Source: Polyangium fumosum (lineage in GTDB: Bacteria > Myxococcota_A > Polyangia > Polyangiales > Polyangiaceae). Taken from it: DNA of 64,000 nucleotides. Position numbers and translations under genes: made by a program. The stretch is from contig NZ_SSMQ01000064.1 in the NCBI RefSeq assembly GCF_005144585.1, positions 1 through 64,000 on the forward strand, read 5' to 3'. Shown piece after piece: positions 18,596 to 27,844 of the stretch (within the stretch, counting starts at the first letter, position 1; every line of letters starts with the position of its first letter). The notes under the pieces are model-generated. The model was not told the origin of the DNA and did not search any database. It was given only the letters and a program-made list of their open reading frames with translations.

Positions 18596-18627
18596 GCGCT
18601 CGCGAACCCGGGTGGGCTCGCGAGCGC
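18596..18627. terminator. GC-rich hairpin between convergent genes
   Basis: Perfect 10-bp stem GCGCTCGCGA/TCGCGAGCGC around a 12-nt loop, 13 bp after the kup stop and 24 bp before the stop of the convergent propeller gene. There is no T-run, so intrinsic termination is not certain. The position suits a bidirectional transcription boundary. Confidence 0.5.
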
Positions 18628-18651
18628 GCGGCGGGGGAGGGGAGGGCGCGA

Positions 18652-21600
18652 TCAGTCGCTGGTCGTCACCAGGTTGTGCGTGTCGAGGTCGGCCTCATGA
18701 ATGCCGTAACGACCGCCCGGGATCAGCACCTCGTCGTCGTCGATGATCGGCCTGAGGTTCGAGCTGTTGTACGAATACATCGCCGGGAAGTAGGCCGTGG
18801 AGGTCGGCGTCGTCGGATCGTCCAGGTCCGCCATGAGAACGCCGCCGTACAGGTAGAAGAAGGCGCGGCGCTCGGCGGCGCCGAGCAAGATCGAGTATTG
18901 CGGGCGATTCACGTTCGACAGGACCTGGAACGTATCGCTATTGCCGCTCCTCGGCTTGAGGATGCTGAACAGTTGGGAGTGGCTCGGGTACCACACGAGG
19001 TCGTGCGTGACGACGGGCCTGTCGTCGTCGATGAACAGCTCGCGCACGATGCGGTTCGCGAACAGGTGCCGGTTCTCGAGCTCGGCCTTGTTGCTCTTGA
19101 GCTTCAGCCTCGAGACGGCGGTCTCGATGTACTGCGAGCCCCAGACCTGATCCCGCGTGAAGATCGTCGATCCATCCTTCGCGATGATCGTGCCGGGCAC
19201 GTTGATCCCCGCTTCGAGCTTCGGCTGCGCGGGCTTCTTCAGGTCGAGCTTCTTCAGGAAATATCGGGCATGCGACCGCGTGTCGCCCGCGACCTGCTCC
19301 GGCTTCTTGACGGTGATGTAGAGGTCGTCGTCGTGCCCGCTCATCGCGACGAACTCCTCGGCCGGCGCCGGCGTCACGTCGATCGCGGGCAGGATCGTCG
19401 GCTGCGAGGGGTTCGACAGGTTCACGAGCTTGACCTGGGCCTTTTGCCGGATGTGCTCCCCTTCATTCCCATACCAGGGGCCGTAGCAGTATTCATACGC
19501 GTCCGCCTGCTCCGGGGAGATCGGCGTGCAGGTCGTCTCCAGGTTCGTGATGACGCATTCGGCGAAGCCGCCGTTGCAGGAAGGCTGGCCGCCGTTGATC
19601 TTCGTGCAGGTCCGCCTGCCGGCGAGGAAGCAGCCCTGCTCGCCGTCGCAGGCCGAGTAGCTCGTGGGGTACCAGGTGCAGATGTCGAGCGTCACCGGTT
19701 CCGTGACCTGGCTCGTCTGGACGAATCCGAGGGTCTTCTTCCCGACGACGCCCGTGGTGTTGTAATAAGCAGACGCGTCGCTCGACAGCTCCGTCGTGAC
19801 GAGCTGCCCACGCTCGACCGGGTGCTTCGGGTTCGAGAGGTCCCAGACCTTGATGGTCGTCTCGTAGGTCGGGTAGGCAAGCCACTTGCCGGACACGGCG
19901 ACGAACAGATCGTCCACCTGGTAGTGCTGCGCGTTCGCCGGCACCTCGATCGTCGCCACGGGCGTGCCGGTGTCGACGGGCTGGTTGTTCCGGATGATGT
20001 CGACCTTGGCCTTGGCGCTCGGATCGTACCAGTACCAATAACTGTCGTCGTCCGGGCTGCGCAGGCGCGCGCGGTAATTGCCGTAGACCCAGACCTTCGT
20101 GTAATCCGGCGCCACGCTGAGCTCGCCGACCTTCTCGGGCGCGTCGAGGTTCGATTGATCCCAGATGCGGAGCTGCGTCTCGGAGAGGTTCGCCCCGTTC
20201 GTCGCGTCGAGCTTGAACGTGCGACGGACCGAATCGGGATGGTTCATGATGCCGCGACGCGTGATCGTCGATGCCGAGAACGTGAAGATCTGGACGGCGG
20301 ACTCGTAGGTCCAGTTGCTCCAGGTATCGTCCGTGTATTTGTAGCCGGCGAAGGGCAGGAGCACGAGGCCCGTCTCGATCTCGCCCGTCGGCGCCGCCAC
20401 GTTCACCGCGTTGTGGAGCACGCTGAACGCGCGGTGGTCCCAGCTCGCCTCGGACCAGTTCCAGCCGTTGTCATCACCTTGCACCTCTTTGCGCGCGAGC
20501 AGCGGGTTCGGGTTTTCGAGGTTCGTGATGTCGTAGAGGCTGACGGCGAGCTTGCGGCCGTTCTGATCGTCGACGCCGATGCCGACGAGGCGCGTGTTGT
20601 CGAACGCGGGCCGGAAGAAGTCGTTCCAGCCGGAGACGATGAACTCGCTCTTCTCCTCGGCGTGGCCGTTCGCGTCGATCGAGAAGGCGTGGAACGGATC
20701 GAAATTGCGGTACGTCACGGCGAACGCCCGATCGTCGAGGAAGACCGCGGCGAAGAGGTTCATGTCCGCGCCGAAGGGCACGGCGTCGACGGGCGTGACG
20801 TTGTCGAGGTTCGTCGCGTCGAACGTCTGGAGGTAGCTATGCTGGCCCCAGCCCCCTTGCGGGCCCGAGAAGACCCGGAGCTGGTCGTTCCGGTAGTCCA
20901 TGTGGAATTGCGACCGGATGTAGCCGTTGACGGTCACCTCGTCGCGCTGGACCATCGTGCCGCCGTTGTCGGAGATGTCGATGATCGCGACGTCGCTCTG
21001 ATGGTTCGACCACCAGTCCCTCTGGCGCGCCACGAGGAGCACCTCGTTGTCCGCGTGGATGGCCGAGACGTAGCCGCCGAGGGGCAGCTCGCTCTTCTCC
21101 GTCAAGCCCGTCGAGCCGACGTCGAAGCTCTTCACGGTGCTGCCCATGACCCATTCCCAGTCGCCCTGGGCGTTGATGAACCAGTCGTAATAACCTGACG
21201 CGATGAAGAGCGCGTCCTCGGTCGCGCCGTTTGCATAACGGCTCGTCTGGATGTTGCCCGGCACGGCGTGCTGCGAGAGCACGACGGGCTTCGACGGGTT
21301 CGAGATGTCGACGAGCAGGGCGGTGCTGCCCGAGAGTTGCTCGACTTCGAGGCTGTTCGGCTTGCCCTTGAAGCCGTTCCAGCCGTTCATCAAGAGGATC
21401 GCGCGGGTCCCGTCGACGTACATTTCGACCGGCACGCCGGCCACCTGGAGCTGGCCGACGACCTTGGGCGTGCTCACGTCACTGACGTCGATCACCTGCA
21501 AGCCGCGATACGCGTTGAGGTTCAGGAGGGTGCCATTGTTCATGACACGGTAGATGTCGCCCTCCTCGAGCTCCTGCTCCTCTTCCTCTTCTTCCTCCTC

Positions 21601-21822
21601 TTCTTCTTCCTCTTCTTCCTCCTCCTCGCCCCATAAGAACCGGTAGGTCGGGGCGTCGGCCGAGAGGAACGAGGTCGTCGCCTTTGCGGCCTCCTTGCTC
21701 TCGCCCGTGTTTTCTTCTCCATCCACCGTATTCGTGGCGCATCCCTGCCCAGCCACGAACAGGAGCGCGGTCAAGAGACCCGTCGTTCGTGCCGTGGGAC
21801 CACGATTCAAAAAGCTGCGCAT
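18652..21822 (-). CDS. Large beta-propeller-domain lipoprotein with poly-Glu tract
   Basis: Cell-surface lipoprotein of about 1056 residues. ATG 21822 (MRSFLNRG) is chosen over 21846 because a purine-rich GAAGGGA precedes it and it gives a proper lipoprotein signal ending in AGQGC. Soon after the lipid anchor is a run of about 17 glutamates, then repeated propeller blades (YRGLQVIDVSDVSTPKVVGQ, LLVDISNPSKPVVLSQ, IKVWDLSNPKHPVERGQ, KLVNLSNPSQPTIL) of the C-terminal beta-propeller (PF09826-like) type. A Cys-rich insertion (about residues 710-770, DICTWYPTSYSACDGEQGC onward) interrupts them. Ligand unknown. Confidence 0.85.
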   Translation of the reverse strand: MRSFLNRGPTARTTGLLTALLFVAGQGCATNTVDGEENTGESKEAAKATTSFLSADAPTYRFLWGEEEEEEEEEEEEEEEEEQELEEGDIYRVMNNGTLLNLNAYRGLQVIDVSDVSTPKVVGQLQVAGVPVEMYVDGTRAILLMNGWNGFKGKPNSLEVEQLSGSTALLVDISNPSKPVVLSQHAVPGNIQTSRYANGATEDALFIASGYYDWFINAQGDWEWVMGSTVKSFDVGSTGLTEKSELPLGGYVSAIHADNEVLLVARQRDWWSNHQSDVAIIDISDNGGTMVQRDEVTVNGYIRSQFHMDYRNDQLRVFSGPQGGWGQHSYLQTFDATNLDNVTPVDAVPFGADMNLFAAVFLDDRAFAVTYRNFDPFHAFSIDANGHAEEKSEFIVSGWNDFFRPAFDNTRLVGIGVDDQNGRKLAVSLYDITNLENPNPLLARKEVQGDDNGWNWSEASWDHRAFSVLHNAVNVAAPTGEIETGLVLLPFAGYKYTDDTWSNWTYESAVQIFTFSASTITRRGIMNHPDSVRRTFKLDATNGANLSETQLRIWDQSNLDAPEKVGELSVAPDYTKVWVYGNYRARLRSPDDDSYWYWYDPSAKAKVDIIRNNQPVDTGTPVATIEVPANAQHYQVDDLFVAVSGKWLAYPTYETTIKVWDLSNPKHPVERGQLVTTELSSDASAYYNTTGVVGKKTLGFVQTSQVTEPVTLDICTWYPTSYSACDGEQGCFLAGRRTCTKINGGQPSCNGGFAECVITNLETTCTPISPEQADAYEYCYGPWYGNEGEHIRQKAQVKLVNLSNPSQPTILPAIDVTPAPAEEFVAMSGHDDDLYITVKKPEQVAGDTRSHARYFLKKLDLKKPAQPKLEAGINVPGTIIAKDGSTIFTRDQVWGSQYIETAVSRLKLKSNKAELENRHLFANRIVRELFIDDDRPVVTHDLVWYPSHSQLFSILKPRSGNSDTFQVLSNVNRPQYSILLGAAERRAFFYLYGGVLMADLDDPTTPTSTAYFPAMYSYNSSNLRPIIDDDEVLIPGGRYGIHEADLDTHNLVTTSD

Positions 21823-22572
21823 CGATTCGTTCCCTTCTTCCTTCACACACGATGAAGGAATAAAAGCATTCTTACCTAACCGACGCCTCCGGGAGGGTCA
21901 AGGCGCTTACGTGCCACGTTTGCAGGGATCGATGTGCCACGATGTGACACACGTGGCTTTGAGCCCTGCGTCCATCTCGAAATTCCCCGGCGGTTCGTGC
22001 AGGTGTGAAAGAAAAAATCATCGCGGCGGGGTTGCGACGAGTTCGTGCTTCCTGTGCGTCGCTCCGGAATCGAGTGCGGTGATGCGACATGTGCGCGCGT
22101 GTCCTGAGGGCCGCTGCGGCCCGCGCGCGAGGGGGCGCGTGTCGGCTGCGCGGTCGGCCATGCATCGGCGCGAAGGCGGCCGGGACACGCGCACGGCGTG
22201 GGATGCCTCGGCGCAATGGGGGGTGGGACGGTGGGATCCGTGCGCTTGCGTCGATGCAAGGGCCGGCTGGACCCTGTCACGGCGATATTTGCGCGTGCGC
22301 AAGGGCTCCCGCGCCGCGGGCGCGACGTCCCTCGCGCACGTGCAAGGCACGTGGTGCAGATCGTTTGGCGTGTCTTGCGCGCGTGCAACACCCACCGAGC
22401 GGCTACCATCGGGCCCGTTGCGCGCGCGCACGGCGCGCCGTGCACCTGGCGGAAGGGTTGCCGCGTGCGCGTCCGCTTCTCCCTCCGGCCGTCCTCTGCG
22501 TTGACGCGCCTGGGCCGGGGACGCATTGAAGATGTGGGGGGCGCAGCCGCGACTGCGCCGGAAGGGGGAATC
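21823..22572. other. 750-bp intergenic region, no gene seen
   Basis: Between the divergent propeller and PDZ-like genes. Several open frames cross it on both strands but they are Arg/Ala/Pro-rich, overlap each other and have no recognisable domain or good start. The middle part (about 22080-22460) is very rich in CG and GCGCG steps. The right end has a GGGGGA Shine-Dalgarno for the next gene. Confidence 0.5.
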
Positions 22573-22968
22573 ATGCCGTTCATCAGGTCCATGACGTTCG
22601 CATTTGCGCTGGTCACCAGCAGCCTCCTCGGGATGCCGCCCGCGCCGGCGCGGGCTGACATCGTCATCCCCCTGAGCGCCCAGCTCCTCGGCGCCGAATT
22701 CGATACCCGCGCCAGGCCCGGCCGGGAGGGCGCTCGCATTCTCAAACTTCATTCCCTCAGCCCGCTCTTGCGAGCGCGCCTCGTGGGAGGTGGGACCTAC
22801 ATCGCCGAGGCGGGCGACATCATCACGTCCGTCAACGACCTGCGGGTCCTGAACGAGGCCGGGCTCGCCGAGAGGTTGCGCGGCATGTCCAGCGGCGACG
22901 AGGTGAGGCTGGGGATCGTGGACGTCCGCACGGGCAGGACCGTGCACGTATGGGTGAAGCTCGACTAG
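22573..22968 (+). CDS. Secreted PDZ-like protein
   Basis: A 131-residue exported protein. ATG 22573 follows a GAAGGGGGA Shine-Dalgarno. The signal peptide (RSMTFAFALVTSSLLGMPPA) ends near APARA. The mature part looks like one PDZ domain: strands ILKLHSLSPLL and GGTYIAEAGDIITSVND, helix NEAGLAERLRGMSSGDEV and end strand RTVHVWVKLD. PDZ domains bind C-terminal peptides; no protease domain is attached, so it may be a periplasmic adaptor. Function unknown. Confidence 0.65.
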   Translation: MPFIRSMTFAFALVTSSLLGMPPAPARADIVIPLSAQLLGAEFDTRARPGREGARILKLHSLSPLLRARLVGGGTYIAEAGDIITSVNDLRVLNEAGLAERLRGMSSGDEVRLGIVDVRTGRTVHVWVKLD

Positions 22969-23160
22969 AAACTAGAAGATGGAGCGCGGGGAGCGCCGGG
23001 GCGACATCGAGCTCTCCACCGAGCTGTTCGAGTTCCCGGGAACGGGGGGGGCGCGCGCGCCGGGGCCGTACGCGCCGGCCCCTCATGAGGGTGCGCGGCG
23101 GCAGGTCGGGGCGTGCCGGCCGCTCGACCGTGGCGACCCCGGATCCGAAGGACCGGAATC

Positions 23161-23226
23161 CGCTCCCGCTTCCGCTCCCGCTTCCGCTTCCGCTTCCGCT
23201 TCCGCTCCCGCTTCCGCTTCCGCTCC
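23161..23226. repeat. Hexanucleotide tandem repeat, 11 units
   Basis: Eleven back-to-back hexamers, each cgcttc or cgctcc. They lie just before the chosen start of the TPR-like gene. If read from an upstream ATG at 22979 they would encode an Ala-Ser/Ala-Pro run. Such tracts are slippage-prone, but because the unit is 6 bp, copy changes would keep frame. Confidence 0.9.
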
Positions 23227-23254
23227 CGTCCCCCCTCGACTACCTTCCCGCCCG

Positions 23255-24673
23255 ATGCAGCCGCTCCCCCCCGACGCCCTCCGCGAGGCCCTCTTCGACG
23301 CTGTCGACGAAGGCGACCTCGACCGCCTCTCCTCCCTCTGCGAGGCGCACGAGCAAGCCATCTGCGACGCCTTCCCCGGCTGGCGCACCCTCCCCGAACC
23401 GTTCCGCGAGGGCCCGCGGCTGCGCTGGTACATCCAGGGCATGACCTCCGTCGCGCAGCACATGGCCGCGATGCGAGGTCGCCCCGAGCTCTTCGCGGCC
23501 CTCACCACCGTCCCCGAGGGCACCCAGGTCCTCCTTCGGCGCCTCGAACAGGCCCTCGCCGACATCGACGCCCTCGCCGCGGAGGGCCGGTATGCCGAGG
23601 CCGAGACCATGGCCCGCGCCGCGCTCGCCGAGGCCGAGGGCTCCAAGGGCGGCCATCAGGCCATGCTCGTCGGCCGCCTCGGCGAATGCCTCTTTCACAC
23701 CGGCCGCGTCGCCGAGGCCCGCGCGCCTTTCGAGCAGACCCTCACCCTTTGTGAAGAGTCGGGCGACGACCAGGGCGCCCTCGCCGCCCTCTTCTCCCTC
23801 TTCGAGGTCCACCGGTACCTCGGCGAGACGGCCGAGGCCGCCGCCCGGGCCGAGCGAATTGCCTCCGTCCTCGATCGACTCGGCGACGCCGACGAGGCCC
23901 GCGCCTTCCGCCGCCGCGCCGAGCGTGTCCGGGCCGGCGAGCCCCGATGCCGCGTCGTCGCCCTCGTCGACGGCAAGCCCGCCGAGATCGACGAGCTCGG
24001 CGGCCTCCAGGGCTCCGTCCAGTTCATCTATGAGCGCAATCGGCCCGATCTCCGCGCCTCGTCCATTGCCACCGAGGAGGGCGAGCGCCTCGGCGCGGCC
24101 GGTGAGTTCGTCCGGGCGCTCGAAGCCTTCCGCCGCGGCGCCGTCGCTGATCGGCATGCCCCTTCGCCCGTCTACCAGGCCGGCGTCACGTGCCTCTTCA
24201 TGGGCCGCGCCGCCGAGGCCGCGGAGCTCTTCCGCAAAACGGAAGAGCTCGCCCCGGGCTGGTTCCGCTGCCGCGCCTACCGCCTCCTCGCCGAACGGAT
24301 CGCCGCAGGCGCCCTCGAACCGGCGGTCTTCGCCCTCGTCTCCGACTTCGACCGCCCCGACCTCGACCCGGCGGAAAAAGCCCGACGCGCCCGGGAGGCC
24401 CTCGCGAAGGCCGACCTCGGCTTGCTCCACGTCGGGCTCGGCGACGCCCTCGCGGCCCAGCGAAAACCGCTCGAAGCGCGCGCCGCCTACCGCCGTGGCC
24501 TCGACGTCGCCGAGGAGCCCGACGTCCGCACCCAGCTCCTCGTCAAGCTCGGCAACCTCGTCGACGACCCCGCCGAGCGCATGCGCCTCTACCAGGACGC
24601 CGTCGTCCTCGACGGAAACCTCCTCTTTGCCGCCGTCGCCCGCCTCTCGCTCGCGTCGCTTCCTTCTGCCTGA
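23255..24673 (+). CDS. TPR-like repeat protein
   Basis: A 472-residue, probably cytoplasmic protein made of helical Ala/Glu/Arg-rich repeats resembling tetratricopeptides, e.g. ALAAEGRYAEAETMARAALA, GRVAEARAPFEQTLTLCEES and GLGDALAAQRKPLEARAAYR. Such proteins usually scaffold protein complexes. Start ATG 23255 (MQPLPPDALREAL) is where conserved-looking sequence begins. The frame is open back to 22979, where an Ala-Ser/Ala-Pro hexamer tract would be included, so the start is uncertain. No partner is evident from the neighbours. Confidence 0.65.
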   Translation: MQPLPPDALREALFDAVDEGDLDRLSSLCEAHEQAICDAFPGWRTLPEPFREGPRLRWYIQGMTSVAQHMAAMRGRPELFAALTTVPEGTQVLLRRLEQALADIDALAAEGRYAEAETMARAALAEAEGSKGGHQAMLVGRLGECLFHTGRVAEARAPFEQTLTLCEESGDDQGALAALFSLFEVHRYLGETAEAAARAERIASVLDRLGDADEARAFRRRAERVRAGEPRCRVVALVDGKPAEIDELGGLQGSVQFIYERNRPDLRASSIATEEGERLGAAGEFVRALEAFRRGAVADRHAPSPVYQAGVTCLFMGRAAEAAELFRKTEELAPGWFRCRAYRLLAERIAAGALEPAVFALVSDFDRPDLDPAEKARRAREALAKADLGLLHVGLGDALAAQRKPLEARAAYRRGLDVAEEPDVRTQLLVKLGNLVDDPAERMRLYQDAVVLDGNLLFAAVARLSLASLPSA

Positions 24674-24823
24674 CCGCTGAAAGATCCCGCCCCCGAAGCG
24701 CGTTTGTCGTTCGTTCGACGCTCGGGGCTTCTCGCAAAACTTTTTTCGCCGGCCGCTGTCACAGAAGAACCGCCCGCCCCGATACCCGGGTTGAACCGCT
24801 CGTCGCACCAGGAGGAGGTTTCG

Positions 24824-25483
24824 ATGCTCACCATCAAGGGTCTCGCCGTTCGTTTCGCCCTCGGTCTCGCTGCCCTCGCCGCCATTCCGGCCGTCTCGAA
24901 CGACGCGGCGGCGTGTGGCGACGTCTTCATTCCCGAGATCGACCACCGCATCCAGGGCCTCGCGAGCGCCGAGAAGACCATGCGTGATGGCAAGATCGTG
25001 GCCTCGGCCCAGTCGATCGTGCGCATGTTCCCTGAGATCCGCAGCATCAACCCGGGCAAGGACGGCATGCTCCAGCGCGCCCAGCGCACCCTCGCGGTCG
25101 CCCTCGTCCGCACCGACGGCGGCATCGACCTCGACCCGACCTGGCGGGGCAAGACGACCGAGCAGCGCGCCAAGAACGTCGCGTGGGCCGTCGCGGCCCT
25201 CGAGCGGCTGCGCGAGCAGCGCAAGAACGATCCTTCCGTCGACACGGATCTCGGCGAGGCGCTCGCCAAGGTCGAGGGCCGCAAGGACGAGGCGCGCAGC
25301 TTGCTCCAGGGCCTCGCGGACCGCGACCTCATGGCCAGCCCGCAGGGCTACGCGGCCCTCGGCCGCCTCCAGCACGAGGCCGGCAATACGACCGCCCGCG
25401 ACGCCGCCGTCCAGCGCTGCAACACGATGGCCAAGGACAGCTCCGTCTGCCAGGTGCCCACGAACTCGGGGGGCCAGAGCTAG
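24824..25483 (+). CDS. Exported TPR-like protein
   Basis: A 219-residue protein with an excellent Shine-Dalgarno (GGAGGAGG, 6 nt before ATG 24824). The signal peptide (VRFALGLAALAAIPAVSNDAAA) precedes a helical domain with repeat-like segments (HRIQGLASAEKTMRDGKIVASAQSIV, KDEARSLLQGLADRDLMASP, YAALGRLQHEAGNTTARDAA). The cytochrome genes follow 22 bp downstream, so it may be part of that operon. No family recognised. Confidence 0.65.
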   Translation: MLTIKGLAVRFALGLAALAAIPAVSNDAAACGDVFIPEIDHRIQGLASAEKTMRDGKIVASAQSIVRMFPEIRSINPGKDGMLQRAQRTLAVALVRTDGGIDLDPTWRGKTTEQRAKNVAWAVAALERLREQRKNDPSVDTDLGEALAKVEGRKDEARSLLQGLADRDLMASPQGYAALGRLQHEAGNTTARDAAVQRCNTMAKDSSVCQVPTNSGGQS

Positions 25484-25505
25484 GCCCATCGAAGGGATTT
25501 CCTCC

Positions 25506-26774
25506 GTGCCCCGCGCGCTCGTCCTTGTCAGTCTAGTCCTCCTCCTTCTCGGCTGTCGCAAGGACGAGCGCGCGGAGGCACCTCCTGCCGCTCCCTCCGC
25601 GCGTTCGAGCTCCACGACCCTCGCGGCGTCCGCCCCGAGCCCCGAGCCGCCGCTTGGCGACGCCGAAAAAGGGAAAACCCTCGTCGCCAAGTTCCAGTGC
25701 AACCGCTGTCACGAGGGCACCGGCTTCGAAAAACCCGCGCTCGACCAGGATTGCGTCCGCTGCCACCAGGAGATTCACGCCGGCACGTACCAGGCCTCGG
25801 CGACCTCGCTCGCGAAGTGGCAAAAGAGCATCGTCCATTTCCGCGAGACGCCGTCGCTCGCCAACATCGGCGGCCGATTGCGCCGCGGCTTCCTCGAAAA
25901 ATTCCTCCTCGAACCACACGACGTCCGCCCGCACCTCGACACGACGATGCCGCGCCTCGCGATCACCCCGGAGGAGGCGCGTGACGTCGCCGCGTGGCTC
26001 ACGTCCTCGGCGACGCCGGCCCCGGCGGTCGCGCTCGAAGGCGCGAGCGTCGAAAAGGGAAGCGCGCTCTTCGAGGCGAAGGGCTGCCGCCAGTGCCACG
26101 AATACACCGGCGCCCCGCGCGCCGCGCTCCCGGCGGGCGTGGCCGATCTCGAAGGCAAGGGCGAGCGTATGGCCCGCGCGCTCGCGCCGGATCTGCGGTA
26201 CGTCCGGGAGCGCATGGCCCCGGGCGAGCTCGTCCGCTGGCTCGACGACCCGAAGGCGCAGAAGCCCGACACGCTCATGCCGAAGACGCCGCTCACGCCC
26301 GACGAGCAGCGCGACCTTTCCGCCTTCCTTTTGCGCGCCGACCTCGCGCCCAAGGTGGCCAAGATCATCCCGCCGCGCCTGCCCGTGCTCGACCGCAAGG
26401 TGACGTACGACGAGGTCAGCCGCCGCGTCTTCCGCAACACCTGCTGGCATTGCCACGCCGAACCGGATTACGCGATCGGCGACGGCGGGCCTGGCAATAC
26501 GGGCGGCTTTGGCTATCGGCCCCGCGGCCTGAACCTCGCCGAGTACGAGGGCATCCAGGCGGGGTACGTCGACGACAAGGGCGAACGCCGCAGCATCTTC
26601 TCGCCGATGCCCGACGGCACGCCGCGCCTCGTGTATGCCATGCTCGCCCGGTACCGCGAAGAGGCGGGACAAACCGATCCGGTCGTCCGCGGAATGCCGC
26701 TCGCGCTCCCGCCCGTCACGCCCGAGGACATCCAGCTCGTCGAGACCTGGATCGCGCAGGGCCGGCCGCAATAA
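25506..26774 (+). CDS. Tetraheme c-type cytochrome lipoprotein
   Basis: Exported electron carrier of 422 residues with a lipobox (LLLLGC17). Four CxxCH heme motifs: CNRCH (65-69), CVRCH (83-87), CRQCH (194-198) and CWHCH (313-317). The arrangement suggests fused cytochrome c domains. The GTG start at 25506 comes from the signal-peptide fit and an AAGGGA Shine-Dalgarno. It is followed 107 bp later by a monoheme lipoprotein, so the pair may form a periplasmic or outer-membrane electron-transfer chain. Redox partner not identifiable here. Confidence 0.85.
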   Translation: MPRALVLVSLVLLLLGCRKDERAEAPPAAPSARSSSTTLAASAPSPEPPLGDAEKGKTLVAKFQCNRCHEGTGFEKPALDQDCVRCHQEIHAGTYQASATSLAKWQKSIVHFRETPSLANIGGRLRRGFLEKFLLEPHDVRPHLDTTMPRLAITPEEARDVAAWLTSSATPAPAVALEGASVEKGSALFEAKGCRQCHEYTGAPRAALPAGVADLEGKGERMARALAPDLRYVRERMAPGELVRWLDDPKAQKPDTLMPKTPLTPDEQRDLSAFLLRADLAPKVAKIIPPRLPVLDRKVTYDEVSRRVFRNTCWHCHAEPDYAIGDGGPGNTGGFGYRPRGLNLAEYEGIQAGYVDDKGERRSIFSPMPDGTPRLVYAMLARYREEAGQTDPVVRGMPLALPPVTPEDIQLVETWIAQGRPQ

Positions 26775-26881
26775 CCCCCGACGTCAGGGGCCTCCGCCCG
26801 TGCACCTCGCGCACGGACGGACGGGCGCCACGCTTGCATGGGGCCGACGCGGAGCCGTGGGCTCTGGGGAGGGGTTCATCC

Positions 26882-27451
26882 ATGCAGTGGCGGCATTTCA
26901 TCACGATCGGATTCGTGGGGCTCCTCCTCTCCTGCACGTCCGAGGACATGGGAACCGGAGACCCCGGAGAGGCGCCCGTGCCGCTCGACCCGCGGGTCGT
27001 GATCGGGCTGCGATTCGCCCCCGTGCCGCTGAACCTGGAGAGCGCGGATCGGGCTCAGGTCGGGCTCGGGAGTTATTTCGTCAACGCCGCGTCCGCGTGT
27101 GTCGATTGCCATAGCTGCCCGACCTATCGCCCCGGCGCGTCCCCGTTCACCGGCGGACGCGGCCGCCTCTCGGCTGCGACGTACCTCGCGGGCGGCGTGC
27201 CTTTCGGGCAGAACCTGAAGGCGCCGAGCCTCGCGCCCGACGCGAAGGGCTTGCCCGGCGGGCTCACGCGCGAGCAATTCATGTCGGTCATGCGCACGGG
27301 GAGGGATCCCAAGGACCCGAATCGAACGCTCCAGGTCATGCCCTGGGCCCTTTACCGGATCATGGCCGACGAGGACCTCCTCGCCATGTACGAATACCTG
27401 CGCGCCATTCCGCCCGCGCAGCCCGGCGCGTGCACCGGCCCGGGGCAATGA
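26882..27451 (+). CDS. Monoheme cytochrome c lipoprotein
   Basis: A 189-residue lipoprotein with lipobox LLLSC (Cys18) and one heme motif CVDCH (73-77). Downstream residues (MRTGRDP, LQVMPWALYRIMADEDLLAMYEYLRAIPP) resemble the Met-ligand and C-terminal helix of class I cytochrome c domains found in thiol- or alcohol-dehydrogenase-associated cytochromes. It lies on the same strand as the tetraheme gene. The 3' end is only 3 bp from the convergent VOC gene. Confidence 0.8.
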   Translation: MQWRHFITIGFVGLLLSCTSEDMGTGDPGEAPVPLDPRVVIGLRFAPVPLNLESADRAQVGLGSYFVNAASACVDCHSCPTYRPGASPFTGGRGRLSAATYLAGGVPFGQNLKAPSLAPDAKGLPGGLTREQFMSVMRTGRDPKDPNRTLQVMPWALYRIMADEDLLAMYEYLRAIPPAQPGACTGPGQ

Positions 27452-27454
27452 ACG

Positions 27455-27823
27455 TCAGCTCGGTGTGTGCTCCAGAAGCTCGATGCGATTGCCGAACGGA
27501 TCCTCCACGAAGACCCGCGCGATGCCGTCGATCGGCGGGCCGTCGGCGACCGTCACGCCCGCGGCCCGCAGGCCCTCGACGAGCGCGGCGAGCCCCTCCA
27601 CGCGCAGGCCCGGGTGCGCCTTGCGCGCCGGCTGAAACTCCGCCTCCACCCCGAGGTGGATCTTCACGGCGCCCGCCTCGAACCACGCGCCGCCGCGCTT
27701 GGCCATGTCCGCCGGCTTCGGCACCTCCGCGAGCCCGAGGAGCTTTCCGTAAAACACGCGCGCCTCGTCCTCGCGCCCCGCGGGCATGGCGAGCTGCACG
27801 TGATCGATGGCTACGATGGGCAT
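27455..27823 (-). CDS. VOC (glyoxalase/bleomycin-resistance fold) protein
   Basis: A 122-residue single-domain vicinal-oxygen-chelate protein: IDHVQLAMPAGREDEARVFY at the N-terminus, a KIHLGV strand in the middle, and VEDPFGNRIELLEH at the C-terminus carrying the family's metal-ligand glutamate. H8 and E118 are candidate metal ligands. Substrate unknown. It is the last gene of a minus-strand run with the unknown 254-residue protein and the PhyH-type dioxygenase, spaced 21 and 8 bp. Confidence 0.85.
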   Translation of the reverse strand: MPIVAIDHVQLAMPAGREDEARVFYGKLLGLAEVPKPADMAKRGGAWFEAGAVKIHLGVEAEFQPARKAHPGLRVEGLAALVEGLRAAGVTVADGPPIDGIARVFVEDPFGNRIELLEHTPS

Positions 27824-27844
27824 GAAAGGGTCCCTCCCTCGTCC

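Noticed and set aside
22018-22947. 309-residue minus-strand frame
   Set aside because: It overlaps the PDZ-like gene, which has a signal peptide and a Shine-Dalgarno; the frame has no recognisable domain.
23240-25702. 820-residue minus-strand frame
   Set aside because: It is antisense to the TPR-like and exported TPR-like genes; composition is a mirror of their codon bias.
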